DNA from: Halomonas denitrificans
GTDB taxonomy: Bacteria; Pseudomonadota; Gammaproteobacteria; Pseudomonadales; Halomonadaceae
Reading direction: 5' to 3'
Assembly (NCBI RefSeq): GCF_003056305.1
Contig: NZ_PYVX01000001.1
Coordinates: forward strand, 248,001-312,000
DNA: 64,000 nucleotides
Part shown: one piece after another, positions 9,402 through 18,392 of the stretch
Position numbering within the stretch: position 1 is the first letter of the stretch
Layout of the letters: every line of letters starts with the position of its first letter
Made by a program: the position numbers and the translations under genes
Notes under the pieces: model-generated
Told to the model about the DNA's origin: nothing
Databases searched by the model: none
The model's input: only the letters and a program-made list of their open reading frames with translations

Positions 9402-9827
9402 ATGCCCAAGGTAAGACACTACGCCGACATCGTCGCCATCCTGGCCGGTCTCATGTGGCTGGTGCTCTACTGGTCGGTCAGCATCTCGGCCCACCTCGGC
9501 AGCATCGAACCGTCGCTGGCCGCGCTACTGATCGTGGGCAGCCTGATCCTGATCAGCTTCGTGCACCGCCCGATCCGCGTGCTGCTGGGGCGCTACCACG
9601 TCCGCAAGCGGCGCACGGAGATGTGGATGCACATCCTCGCCCTGCCCCTGACCCTGGCCTTCCTGCTGGCCATCGTCATCGATCACCTGATCACCCCGAT
9701 GAACGGCGAGCTCAAGATGCTGCTGTTCAACACCCTGGCCACGGCGGGCTGGCTGGTGTTCGTGGTCACCCTGCTCTTCAAGCTGCTGATCCACCTGATC
9801 CAGCAGAAGCGCAAGGCGAAGCGCTAA
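9402..9827 (+). CDS. Small four-helix membrane protein, function unknown
   Basis: A 141-residue protein with four predicted transmembrane segments: about 9-27 (DIVAILAGLMWLVLYWSV), 37-54, 76-96 and 107-128. A basic cytosolic loop (HVRKRRTEM) lies in the middle and the tail is lysine-rich (QQKRKAKR). The ATG at 9402 follows GAGGA and gives a sensible start; an open frame further upstream lacks membrane character. No catalytic motif is seen and I do not recognise the family. Confidence 0.8.
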   Translation: MPKVRHYADIVAILAGLMWLVLYWSVSISAHLGSIEPSLAALLIVGSLILISFVHRPIRVLLGRYHVRKRRTEMWMHILALPLTLAFLLAIVIDHLITPMNGELKMLLFNTLATAGWLVFVVTLLFKLLIHLIQQKRKAKR

Positions 9828-9931
9828 TCTCCTGCTCGCGGCCGCGCGTCGTCCCGTGAGCACGGCTCGCACGGCACTGCGAGACGCGAGAGCATCATGC
9901 ATCAACCTTGTGATAGCGCTGTGCTGAGAGC

Positions 9932-9954
9932 AGGAGGGCTTGCTCCGCCCTCCT
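9932..9954. terminator. Terminator-like hairpin between convergent genes
   Basis: An 8-bp stem (AGGAGGGC / GCCCTCCT) with a 7-base loop lies between the convergent ends of the membrane-protein gene and the dadA-like gene. The stem is stable, but no strong T-run follows on either strand. Confidence 0.5.
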
Positions 9955-9983
9955 CCCCTTCAGCTTCCCTGATCGCCGGGTGT

Positions 9984-11225
9984 TCAGAACCGATCGACCC
10001 GGAACGGCGCCATGTCGATGTCGGGCGTCTCGCCATCCATCATCTGGCCGAGCAGCCGGCCGGTCGCCGGCCCCAGGGTGAAGCCCTGGTGGCCGTGACC
10101 GAGGGCCAGCCACAGCCCCTGCTCTCCCGGCGCCGGCCCGATCACCGGCTTCATGTCGGAGGTGCAGGGGCGCGCCCCCTTCCAGGGCTCGGCCTCGAGG
10201 CGCTCGCCCAGCGGCACCAGTCGCCGCGCCGCCTGCTCCGCGGCCGCGAGCTGCGCCAGGTGCGGGGGCGCATCGAGTCGCTCAAGCTCAGCCCCGGTGG
10301 TCAAGCGGATGCCCGCCTGCATGGGCGCCAGCACATACCCGACCTCGGCATCCATGACCCAGTGGCGCAGCGTCTCTTGCGTCGTGGTGGCATAGTGCAT
10401 GTGGTACCCGCGCTTGACGAACAGCGGGATCTCGATCCCGAGATCGCCCAGCCAGTCGCGCGACCAGGGCCCCATCGCCATCACCAGCTGCTCGGCGTCG
10501 AGCGCGCCCTCGGAGGTCGCGATACGCCAGCCGCTGCCCCGGCGTTCGATGCCCGTCACCTCGGCCCGCTGCACACGCCCTCCTTCCGCCTCGAAGCTCT
10601 TGGCGTAGGCCTGGACCAGGGCGCCGGGATCGGCGACCGTCCAGGGATCCTGCCAGTGGATGGCCCCCGCCAGGCCCTCGGCCAGACAAGGCTCGAAGGC
10701 GGCCAGTTCGTCGGCATCCAGCACGCGATACCGGATCCCGAAGCGCTGTGCGTCCTCTCGCGCCTCGGCCGCGCGCGCCTCGAGTTCGGCCGCGGTGCGA
10801 TAGACCTCGAGCCAGCCTTCCCGTCGCACCAGTCGCTCGGCATCGGCGGCCTCGATCATCGGGGCGTGCGCCTCCAGCGACAGCCCGATCAGCGAGGCAT
10901 ACTCCGGCACGATCTGCTGGTAACGGGCCTTGGCGGAGTTGTGCCAATAGCGCAGCAGCGGGCCCGCCGCCTGCAGCATGCCGCCGGGGCGATAGCGGAT
11001 GTCCACCTGGCGGTTGGGCAGCACGCGCAGCAGGGTGGCGAGGTCACGCGGGAAGGGATAGGGGCGCACCGCCTCGCGCTGGATGATGCCGGCGTTGCCG
11101 AACGAGGTCTCGCGCCCAGGCTCACGCCGATCGACCAGGGTCACCGAGTGCCCTCGCCGAGCGAGGTGCCAGGCCACCGACACCCCCACCATTCCGGCTC
11201 CCATCACCACTATCTCACGCGCCAT
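9984..11225 (-). CDS. FAD-dependent D-amino-acid dehydrogenase / oxidase (DadA-like)
   Basis: A 413-residue DAO-family flavoprotein that probably deaminates D-amino acids or a related amine. The FAD-binding Rossmann motif GAGMVGVSVAWHLARRG is at residues 9-25, followed by the second-strand acidic region VTLVDRREPG and SFGNAGII, typical of DadA. The C-terminus carries DMKPVIGPAPG and GHGHQGFTLGPATG, the flavin-closing motif. ATG at 11225 follows AAGGAG. It could be glycine oxidase or a secondary dadA paralogue; no alr/dadX neighbour is present to decide. Confidence 0.85.
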   Translation of the reverse strand: MAREIVVMGAGMVGVSVAWHLARRGHSVTLVDRREPGRETSFGNAGIIQREAVRPYPFPRDLATLLRVLPNRQVDIRYRPGGMLQAAGPLLRYWHNSAKARYQQIVPEYASLIGLSLEAHAPMIEAADAERLVRREGWLEVYRTAAELEARAAEAREDAQRFGIRYRVLDADELAAFEPCLAEGLAGAIHWQDPWTVADPGALVQAYAKSFEAEGGRVQRAEVTGIERRGSGWRIATSEGALDAEQLVMAMGPWSRDWLGDLGIEIPLFVKRGYHMHYATTTQETLRHWVMDAEVGYVLAPMQAGIRLTTGAELERLDAPPHLAQLAAAEQAARRLVPLGERLEAEPWKGARPCTSDMKPVIGPAPGEQGLWLALGHGHQGFTLGPATGRLLGQMMDGETPDIDMAPFRVDRF

Positions 11226-11381
11226 CGCTCGACTCCTTGTCTGCTGTTACGGGGCTCTTGCCATGCGGACTGCCACACAAGGGCTGCCATATAAGGGATT
11301 GTCCCATAAGGGTTTCCCCATGTAGAGGCCTCCCCACAGCATGCCCCTTTCAGGAGACGAGGAAAAGCGGGGCTCACGCGA

Positions 11382-11840
11382 TCAGCGATCGAGCTCCTCC
11401 TGGACCTTGAGCTTGGCTCGGATGAAGTCGGGGTGGCCGACATGCAGCAGCTCGCTCAGACGGCGAATGCGATGCTCCTCCAGGTGGTGCCGCTCTCCAT
11501 CGGCCAGCGACAGCGACCACATCATGCGCACCAGCTCGCAGCGCTGCTCATAGTCGCAGTGCTCCTTGACCAGGCTGACGAAGCGGTAGTGATCCACGGC
11601 GGACTCGGCCTCCCGTCGCGCGAGGTGCAGCAGCTCCTCGAGCTCGGCGTCTTCCAACGCGAATCGCCGCTGCAGCAGCTCACGCAGCAGGTCGACCTCG
11701 CTGTCGTCGAGATGATAGTCGGCCAGCACCACCTCGAAGAGGAGGGCCGCCGTGGCCAGTTCCAGCGAGATCGTGGGCTCATCGGGGCGATCGCTTGCCG
11801 TCACGATGTCATTGAAGAAGCGCTGTATCGAATCGATCAT
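11382..11840 (-). CDS. TerB-family protein
   Basis: A 152-residue, highly charged, all-helical protein. The pattern LATAALLFEVVLADYHLDDSE ... LLRELLQRRFAL ... MMWSLSLADGERHHLEEHRIRRLSELLHV matches the TerB-like tellurite-resistance domain, with its two acidic 'D.. D..E' metal-binding-like helices. No transmembrane segment or ter operon neighbours are seen, so a tellurite role should not be assumed. It follows the waaL-like gene on the same strand after about 100 bases. Confidence 0.75.
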   Translation of the reverse strand: MIDSIQRFFNDIVTASDRPDEPTISLELATAALLFEVVLADYHLDDSEVDLLRELLQRRFALEDAELEELLHLARREAESAVDHYRFVSLVKEHCDYEQRCELVRMMWSLSLADGERHHLEEHRIRRLSELLHVGHPDFIRAKLKVQEELDR

Positions 11841-11943
11841 CGAGGCTTACCAGATAGCGTGTTCAGGTCAACAGACACGCAAGTCAGGGAATCATTTCAT
11901 CTCAAGCGCCGATACCGCTTCCGGATCGATGCGGCAGTTAGGT

Positions 11944-13224
11944 TCACTTCGCCCGCTGAGAATGACGATAAGGAGTCGATGACTCAAGGGCTCTCAGTAT
12001 CGTCCAGCAGCCGACGCAAAGGCCGAGGTAACCGCTGAGGCCGCGGACGTCCCTCAACATGGACTGGGAAAGCCCGAAGACAATGAACGCCATCACAATC
12101 ATCACTCCCGAGATCGCCACCAGGCGGACGCGAGGGTCTGGATCCTTGCGGCACCGCCAGAACATCGCCAGAGGCACCCCGTAGAGCGCCATCAGCGAGA
12201 AAAACCCGACCAGGCCTCGCCTGGCGGCAGTATCGATCGCATCACTGTGCAGCTGTGTGAATCTACTTACCCCTTGATACAACTCTCCTCGCTTCACAAG
12301 GATATCTCGCGCGGGCTGCAGCCCTGCCTCTCCCCAGCCCGTCACCGGCCGCTCGCTGAAGAGCATCAGGCCTCCTCTCCACATTTCGAGTCGTGCCCCC
12401 ACCGAGCCGCTCCGTTCGCCCAACAACCAATAGGCCTGCAGCTGCTCTACGGCGGCGACCAGGCGATGAGCGGGCACACTCACGAGACTTATACCGACGA
12501 GACTCAGCAGGACCAGGGAGACGAAAAGCCAAATTCGCGGCCGCCACTGACGCACTTGATGATCCGGCATACTGCACCAGGCGACCCAGATCAAAGTTGC
12601 CAGCACGGGCGCTGCAACCCAGCCGCCACGCGTCCCCGACAAGAGCGAAGCCATGGACCCGCCAGCAGCAGCAGCGAGAGCAAGCCAGACCTTCCAACGC
12701 GCGCGGTGCCCCTGTAGCGACCACCAAAAGGCCGCTATCAAGGACAGGCATCCAAGTAGCAAAGCCAGGTTGCCAAAAGGGATCGCATTCATGCCGTTGC
12801 TGGCTCTGTCGAGCATCAGCACTCGATGCTCGAACAGTGCAATGCCACCTGCCAACAAGCCTCCCGTACAGAGACCCGACCACCACAGCGCTGGCAAAGG
12901 AGGAAACAGACGACACCAGATCAGTATTAGTGCCGCGAGCGCTGACCAGAGTGGCATGGCAACGCCGTCACCAATCGACCATTCTCCGGACTTCCAAACA
13001 TCTAACAGCCAAACGGAAGAATAAAAAAGCAGGGCAAGACAAAAAGTGAGATCTCTATTGTCCAGACAAGACAAAACCCGACGCATCACCGGCAGGCTGA
13101 AAAGAATCACGCCAAGTATCATTAGAGGGACAACGGCATACCCCAATGGTATTGCTATCAAAAATGCCAGAAACAGAAAAAGAAGCCAACCATTAACAAA
13201 GGCTATTACTCTTGATACAGACAT
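11944..13224 (-). CDS. O-antigen ligase / polymerase family membrane protein (WaaL-like)
   Basis: A 426-residue polytopic protein with about ten transmembrane helices and a large periplasmic loop. The Wzy_C signature region is clear: SLLSGTRGGWVAAPVL, then GARLEMWRGGLMLFSERPVTGWGEAG and a conserved loop His (QLHSDAIDTAARRGLVGF). The family either ligates Und-PP-linked polysaccharide to lipid A-core or polymerises repeats. It is clearly paralogous to the gene at 46840-48102 (shared SGTRGGW, FEMWKG..L..EKP.TGWG, RG..G). It is isolated at the edge of the polysaccharide region. Confidence 0.85.
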   Translation of the reverse strand: MSVSRVIAFVNGWLLFLFLAFLIAIPLGYAVVPLMILGVILFSLPVMRRVLSCLDNRDLTFCLALLFYSSVWLLDVWKSGEWSIGDGVAMPLWSALAALILIWCRLFPPLPALWWSGLCTGGLLAGGIALFEHRVLMLDRASNGMNAIPFGNLALLLGCLSLIAAFWWSLQGHRARWKVWLALAAAAGGSMASLLSGTRGGWVAAPVLATLIWVAWCSMPDHQVRQWRPRIWLFVSLVLLSLVGISLVSVPAHRLVAAVEQLQAYWLLGERSGSVGARLEMWRGGLMLFSERPVTGWGEAGLQPARDILVKRGELYQGVSRFTQLHSDAIDTAARRGLVGFFSLMALYGVPLAMFWRCRKDPDPRVRLVAISGVMIVMAFIVFGLSQSMLRDVRGLSGYLGLCVGCWTILRALESSTPYRHSQRAK

Positions 13225-13404
13225 CTCTCGCGACGACCTTTATAATAAAAACTCCGGATAAGAAATTAAAACACATTCGCTTTGGCTCGGCCTCTCCATT
13301 CATGGAATTGGTCTAAAGCATCTTTGTTGGTAAAGCAGAGATATACCTACGTGCCGGTCTCAATGACCAGTTGCAGCACATGAGTCACCAGATCAGGAGC
13401 GGCC

Positions 13405-14100
13405 ATGACGCACTGCTATGGCCACCTCCCTGCTAAAGACCAAGCCGCCATCATGATGATGCGAGCCACTCATTAGATTCAGGCCATCGCCAGTCATTCG
13501 GTTCGTGCATCAAGCACCGACGCCAGCAGATTCCCGACTTGGTCGGCATTCGCATGCGCCCGCCTGAGATCTAAGAACGCCTGATCCCTGGCCACTGGGA
13601 AGGTGCTTTCATCCTAGGCGCGAACGATCCGCTCTAGTGTCGAAATGCGGGTGGAGCGCACCACCTGCTTGGTGATCCTGGCGAAAGTGGAAGGCACCAA
13701 GGCCGCCACGGCGACCGTTGGCATCAGCAACAAGCTAAATGTGGTGCCACTAGTCCCAATTATTTTCATTACCCACGACATAGGAAGAGGGATGATGAAA
13801 CATGTCGAGATTACGCAGAAGACCCGTAAGGCGCTACTTCGATGGCACCGCACAGCCCATGACAGCGGGGCTCCACCGAGAACACCGAGAACACCGAGAA
13901 CACCGACGGGGTGTTGCGGCATTACCTGCCAAAGGGCACGGCTGTCGGTCTACAGTCAGGCAGAATTCGACCAAATTGACGACTCACTAAACACACGACC
14001 GCGCTAAACACTGTGATGGCGCACGCCACTGCAAGTTTAGGATGAGGTGATCAAGAAACCGGTCACAGCCCCGCCCCTTTCAATAAGGTTGCGATTGAAA
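13405..14100 (+). pseudogene. Decayed IS30-family transposase
   Basis: The reading starts MTHCYGHLPAKDQAAIMMMR, the helix-turn-helix start of IS30-type transposases, then meets TAG. Further matches follow: IPDLVGIRMRPPEI-stop, IPGHWEGAFILGAN, RVERTTCLVILAKVEGTK, HVEITQKT, LSVYSQAEFDQIDDSLNTRPR-stop and WRTPLQV-stop-DEVIKKP. At least six in-frame stops, several frame changes and an internal deletion show the gene is dead. Around 13875-13907 a 9-bp unit (AACACCGAG) is repeated three times where the family normally has a single ENT-type segment. The exact element ends are not visible. Confidence 0.8.
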
Positions 14101-14140
14101 TTTTGGCCGCAAAGCTTTACAAAAATCAACCACTAAATCT

Positions 14141-14788
14141 TCAAGAAGAACGCCGGACTCGAAAAAACTCACCTCTAGTTAACATAAAACCATTGTCGAC
14201 CATATGTAACATAGGAAGATCTTCCGAGGAGTCTCCATAGGCGTAACTCTCTCTCTGTGTAAGATCAGTTATGCAACAACTTATTCTTTCACACTTTTCT
14301 TCACCATGACAGTTTTTTAAAACCAGACTTCTGGATACAACAACCCCTGAGCCAGTACTTAAGGTTGAGCATAAAGATTCTGAAAAACCATACATTTTTG
14401 ACCAGTGGGATAAATACAAATCCATTGAGGCACTCACCAGAACGCACTCATGCCCCTTCTCCTGGTGTCTCCTAAGACGCTCAATGCCTTCCGGGCGCAA
14501 CATGGTGGGGATCACCTCTTCACTGAAGCGCTGCCCCTGCTCGAAAAGATCATCAATATGGTACCCTGCCAGGTACTGCCGGAGAAAGATTTGCTTGGCA
14601 ATATCGTTGCGTAGCAGGTTGGCGACAAGGGCGGCCCGCACCGGACTAACCAAGGCCAGTTTAGCGTAGTAGGTCGGCGTGCCTACGACATATTTGAGAA
14701 ACGGCATCAGAGAATCGTCAATCGTCAGGGTCCCGTCGAAGTCAAAAAAAGCTACTGGCCGAGTATCAGATTTGGTTAGCTGGCCCAC
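14141..14788 (-). CDS. HAD-superfamily phosphatase (SerB/HAD-IB type)
   Basis: A 215-residue phosphatase of the phosphoserine-phosphatase-like HAD-IB group. Motif I is AFFDFDGTLTIDDS at about 14-27, motif II VLVSASMD, motif III a Lys in CHGEEKCERI and motif IV YAYGDSSEDLPML. The substrate is unknown; in this setting it might act on a phospho-sugar or lipid. The start is a GTG with a weak ribosome site. The N-terminal half is GC-rich while the C-terminal half (14141-14470) is AT-rich, and the C-terminus lacks the usual family ending, so the gene may be a recombinant or slightly truncated. Confidence 0.75.
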   Translation of the reverse strand: MGQLTKSDTRPVAFFDFDGTLTIDDSLMPFLKYVVGTPTYYAKLALVSPVRAALVANLLRNDIAKQIFLRQYLAGYHIDDLFEQGQRFSEEVIPTMLRPEGIERLRRHQEKGHECVLVSASMDLYLSHWSKMYGFSESLCSTLSTGSGVVVSRSLVLKNCHGEEKCERISCCITDLTQRESYAYGDSSEDLPMLHMVDNGFMLTRGEFFRVRRSS

Positions 14789-15313
14789 AGAGAAATCCGC
14801 TTAAAAGTAGGTTCAGGGGTTTAGTTGTTGCCTGGATTCGCAGAATAACAGCAGCACTATGGACACCACGGAGAGGCACGAGGGCCAGCGCCAATACCCT
14901 TCACGGCTCACCGACCAATGTGATGCAGAGCACGGGGTAGCAACAGCTGATCCAGCCTCAAGGTCGAGCCAGCCCATGGCGGATGATTCGATCCGTAGTC
15001 CACCATGCAGCGGTTAGTGTTAGATTGCATGGAGATGAACGACAACCGTAAGTGCTAGTATCGTGCCATCGGGATAATCTGCCTTGAGGCATTCGCACCC
15101 CAAATAGTTGCTTAGATCGGTGTCTAAAATTGCTGGGGAAGATCACTAAAGATCTAGGCACATACCTGAAAAATGGCACGATTTCCTCTTCGATCATATG
15201 ATATTCAAATACTGCGCGATAGCTAGGCTCATCACGTTTTTTTATATTGCGCATTTAATCAGCAACTGCCTCAGCCTATGTCCTGCGGTAAGTTTAGCGA
15301 GTTTCTCGACCTG
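14789..15313. other. 525-base gap, no convincing gene
   Basis: Between the HAD phosphatase and the aminotransferase. A 98-codon open frame on the minus strand (14958-15254, starting MRNIKKRDEPSY) has protein-like composition only in its first half and no recognisable motif. It may be remnant sequence. No repeats or RNA fold seen. Confidence 0.3.
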
Positions 15314-16471
15314 TCATCTCGCTGCACGTTGCATCACCTCCTTCATCACCTGACAGTTCAACTCCAGTTCGGCTTCGGTGAGCGTGGGGTCGCAGAGAAA
15401 CATCAATGCCACCTCGCCTAGATGCTTGGCAACCGGCAGCGACCGCTTAGGAACCCACCCACTGCCCAAGAAGGCTTTCTCGCGATAGATCTCGGAACAG
15501 GATCCCACCAGGCAAACCACTCCAGCCGCCACGATCTCGGCGAGGATGCGGTCGCGATCCCATCCCGGGCGAAGCCGTTCGGGCTCTACGAAGACATAGG
15601 CCTTATAGGCGGCGTGTTCGATGTGGGATGGTGGCTCGGGCGCCCGCAATCCCGGGCAAGTACGCGCCGTGGCCCAGATCCGCTCGGCATTGGCGCGTCT
15701 CGCCCGCTTCCATGCCGGCAGCTTGCGCAGCTGCACCCGGCCGATCGCGGACTGCATCTCGGTGAGTCGCCAGTTGGTGCCGAAACTCTCGTGCAGCCAA
15801 CGAAAGCCCAGCGCGTGCTCAGAATGAACCGCCTCCCAGGACTTGCCATGATCCTTGTAGCTCCAGGCGCGCCGCCAGGTTTCCTTGTCACGCAGCAGCA
15901 GCATCCCCCCCTCGCCCCCGGTGGAAATGATCTTGTCGGTGCAAAAGGAGAAAGCCGCGGCATCCCCGATACTGCCGACGAGACGGCCGCGCCAGGTGGC
16001 GCCATGGGCTTGGGCGCAGTCTTCGATCAGCCATAACCCGCACTGATCGGCCAGTGTCCTCAGCGCGTCAAGATCACAGGGCCAGCCAGCCAGATGCACC
16101 GCGATGATCGCCCGAGTACGCGGTGTCAGTACCGCCCGCACGCTCTCGGCAGTCAGGTTGCCGGAATCCGGGTCGACATCGGCGAACACCGGTTGTGCCC
16201 CCCGAGCCACCACACAGGAGACCGAAGCCATGAAGCTGCGCGGCGTCACTACCACCTCGTCACCGGGGCCGACACCCAGGGCATACAGCGCCAACTCCAG
16301 TGCCACCGAACCGTTTGCCAGAGCAATGGCGTGAGGCACATCATGGAAGGCGGCAAACTCCCGCTCGAAGGAGACTCCCTCTTCGCCACTCCAGTAGTTC
16401 ACCCATCCGGAACGCAGCACTCTGCTAACCGCCTCCAGTTCGTCCTCTTCAAAACATGGCCAGCTTCCCAT
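15314..16471 (-). CDS. DegT/DnrJ/EryC1 sugar aminotransferase (PglE-like)
   Basis: A 385-residue PLP enzyme expected to transaminate a 4-keto nucleotide sugar. The PLP lysine lies in FCTDKIISTGGEGGM, the nucleotide-sugar pocket follows, and IIAVHLAGWPCDLDALR and LIEDCAQAHGA are family hallmarks. ATG at 16471 follows a strong GGAGGAG site. It ends a three-gene operon after an ATP-grasp protein and a small phosphoglycosyltransferase. With the WbpM-type dehydratase at 38.8-40.8 kb this suggests a UDP-4-amino-4,6-dideoxy-HexNAc route like bacillosamine synthesis, but no PglD-type acetyltransferase is present. Confidence 0.85.
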   Translation of the reverse strand: MGSWPCFEEDELEAVSRVLRSGWVNYWSGEEGVSFEREFAAFHDVPHAIALANGSVALELALYALGVGPGDEVVVTPRSFMASVSCVVARGAQPVFADVDPDSGNLTAESVRAVLTPRTRAIIAVHLAGWPCDLDALRTLADQCGLWLIEDCAQAHGATWRGRLVGSIGDAAAFSFCTDKIISTGGEGGMLLLRDKETWRRAWSYKDHGKSWEAVHSEHALGFRWLHESFGTNWRLTEMQSAIGRVQLRKLPAWKRARRANAERIWATARTCPGLRAPEPPSHIEHAAYKAYVFVEPERLRPGWDRDRILAEIVAAGVVCLVGSCSEIYREKAFLGSGWVPKRSLPVAKHLGEVALMFLCDPTLTEAELELNCQVMKEVMQRAAR

Positions 16472-16513
16472 TCACTCCTCCCGGCGCCTTGGGCGCCCCT
16501 CCAGTCGCGGCGC

Positions 16514-17188
16514 CTAGGACTTCGTCTTCTCGCGATACGGCGTCGAGAAAACCGTGCGCCACAGATAGACCAGGTCCATGATGAAGGACCAGTGCAGAAC
16601 ATAGTCGCGGTTAAGTCTCACCTTGTCGGGGAAGATCACCTCGCGATTGTAGCGTTCCGGCGCAGCCATGCCGGCCAGCAGCGCCTCCTCGTTTCGATAC
16701 TTCAACGTCGCCGGCCCTGTAATGCCGGGTCGTACCGAGAGGATGACGCGCTCATTGTCGCCCAGGGCATCGGCAAACCCCGGCACATCGGGTCTCGGCC
16801 CAACGAAACTCATCTGGCCAACAACCACGTTGAATAGTTGAGGTAGTTCATCAAGCTTAGAGCGGCGCAGCAGTCGGCCGAATGGGGTAATGCGCGGGTC
16901 ACCCAGGGTGGTCACCGTGGTGCCTGACAGAGGACGCATGGTACGCAGTTTGACGACTCGGAACGGCCGACCCTCGCGGCCGATACGCTCCTGAAGGAAG
17001 AACCCGGAGGCACCGGTGTCTAGAGCCGCGGCCCAGGCCGCCAGCAGTATCACCGGCCACAACAACGCCAGCAGCAGCACCGACATCACAAGGTCGAAGG
17101 TGCGTTTCAAGCCACGCTGTCCGGGAGACAGGCCGGCTCCTCTACGCTCTGCCGCACGCTCGCCCATATGCCGCTCGAGCTGGGACAT
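16514..17188 (-). CDS. Small phosphoglycosyl transferase (PglC/WcaJ C-domain type)
   Basis: A 224-residue monotopic membrane enzyme expected to move a phospho-sugar from a UDP-sugar to undecaprenyl phosphate, starting a polysaccharide repeat. After a basic N-terminus comes KRTFDLVMSVLLLALLWPVILLAA, the reentrant helix. The catalytic and substrate-binding motifs FRVVKLRTMR, FGRLLRRSKLDELPQLFNVVVGQMSFVGPRP and RPGITG follow. It lacks the N-terminal domains of WcaJ. The start at 17188 lies one base after the ATP-grasp stop, implying coupling. It is one of two initiating transferases in the window. Confidence 0.88.
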   Translation of the reverse strand: MSQLERHMGERAAERRGAGLSPGQRGLKRTFDLVMSVLLLALLWPVILLAAWAAALDTGASGFFLQERIGREGRPFRVVKLRTMRPLSGTTVTTLGDPRITPFGRLLRRSKLDELPQLFNVVVGQMSFVGPRPDVPGFADALGDNERVILSVRPGITGPATLKYRNEEALLAGMAAPERYNREVIFPDKVRLNRDYVLHWSFIMDLVYLWRTVFSTPYREKTKS

Positions 17189-17189
17189 C

Positions 17190-18392
17190 TCAGCGCACCA
17201 TACCGGCTTCAAGAGGATTCATGCTCTGGGTCTTCACCCCTTTCGCCAGGTAGTAGAACGCTTCCCCGAACAGCACGAGCGGGTCGTCGAGCTTGAAGTC
17301 GTCGAAGGCGTCCACCCTCTCCCCAGAACTCAGCCGCAGAGCTTCGACAAGACTGCCCCGCCGCAGCAGGTCGAGACGGCGGATAATGTCGCCAAGCAAC
17401 CACTTCTCCACTACCCCTTCACGCGCCGGCTTGGCCGCCTCCAGCGCGGCATCGAGTCCGCGGGTCTCGGCCAGATAAAGTAACCAGCTAAAGTTCACGC
17501 CCGAACTCAGCGCGAGATCAATGGAGCCCCAAAGTCGCGGGTTGATCTCGATAAAATGGTGTCGCCCGCTGTCGGCGTCATGCTTGAACTCGAGCATCGC
17601 CAGACCATGCCACTGGAGGGCGTCGAGCAAGTGATGGGCATCTGCTTCCAGCTCCGGGTTGGAAGTGCTAATCCTCAGGGTGCTGGTCCCCCCGGTCGCA
17701 ACCTTCTCCTGGAGGCGTCGATGAGTGAACGAGGCGATTCGGCGGCCATGCCAGTAGAGACAGGAAACTCCCCAACCACAGCCTGTTACCCGCTCCTGAA
17801 CAATCGGTGCGCGTTCCTGGTCGAGTCCAAAGTCCAAGGTCATACGCTCGAGCTCAGAAGCCAGGGCCTCGCCACCCCGGGAGAATCGCACGCCCTTGGA
17901 ACTGTTTCCACGACGCGCCCGGGCCACGTACCAGCGGTCCGGATCCGTGACGACCTGAGCCTCGGCAGGCGTTCGGTAATCGACGATGGGCGCGACCGGC
18001 AGGCATAGCCCCCTGGCCAGTCGACTCATGCGGTCTTTGTCATTGACAAGTGACAAGCTGGCCGAATCAGTCATCGGTAAAGCGACGCCGGGAGGCAAGC
18101 GACCCGATTCACGAGCCTGCACTAGAAGCTCACCCTCCTCATGTCCGGGGATGATCAGCCCCACCCCGTGGCGACGACAAAGCTCGACAATATCCGCCAC
18201 AAAGCCATCGGGATCGGCATAGGGCGAACGGTACCGCCCACGGGCATGGGCCAGGTGTGACGCCTGACACATGCCGATCCGGGCAGTATCAGCCACCACC
18301 ACCTTGACTCCATGCTTCGCCAGGCCCCGCAGAACAGAGTAGCTGCTGCGGCACCAGCCGTGAGTGAGCAGTACCGTCAATTCAACTCCCAT
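17190..18392 (-). CDS. ATP-grasp carboxylate-amine ligase-like protein
   Basis: A 400-residue ATP-grasp fold. The N-terminal part (TVLLTHGWCRSSYSVLRGLAKHGVKVVVADTA) is a pre-ATP-grasp domain. The central part has NDKDRMSRLARGLCLPVAP and WYVARARRGNSSKGVRF, and the Mg-ATP site is MLEFKHDADSGRHHFIEINPRLWGS. The start at 18392 was chosen because a GAGGGGGG ribosome site precedes it. It heads an operon with the PglC-like transferase and DegT aminotransferase. Such ligases form amide bonds with an acyl-phosphate intermediate; aminoacylation of the amino sugar is a plausible but unproven role. Confidence 0.8.
   Translation of the reverse strand: MGVELTVLLTHGWCRSSYSVLRGLAKHGVKVVVADTARIGMCQASHLAHARGRYRSPYADPDGFVADIVELCRRHGVGLIIPGHEEGELLVQARESGRLPPGVALPMTDSASLSLVNDKDRMSRLARGLCLPVAPIVDYRTPAEAQVVTDPDRWYVARARRGNSSKGVRFSRGGEALASELERMTLDFGLDQERAPIVQERVTGCGWGVSCLYWHGRRIASFTHRRLQEKVATGGTSTLRISTSNPELEADAHHLLDALQWHGLAMLEFKHDADSGRHHFIEINPRLWGSIDLALSSGVNFSWLLYLAETRGLDAALEAAKPAREGVVEKWLLGDIIRRLDLLRRGSLVEALRLSSGERVDAFDDFKLDDPLVLFGEAFYYLAKGVKTQSMNPLEAGMVR

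Noticed and set aside
11260..11325. Degenerate repeats of CATATAAGGG / CCATAAGGG upstream of the dadA-like gene
   Set aside because: Units are short and inexact, without spacing or symmetry that would indicate operators or iterons.
13875..13907. Short tandem repeats that might suggest a CRISPR array
   Set aside because: The 9-bp units are directly adjacent without spacers and lie inside a transposase remnant. No CRISPR array or cas gene is seen in the window.
14958..15254. 98-codon minus-strand frame starting MRNIKKRDEPSY
   Set aside because: Only the first half looks protein-like. No ribosome site, motif or operon context, so not annotated as a gene.
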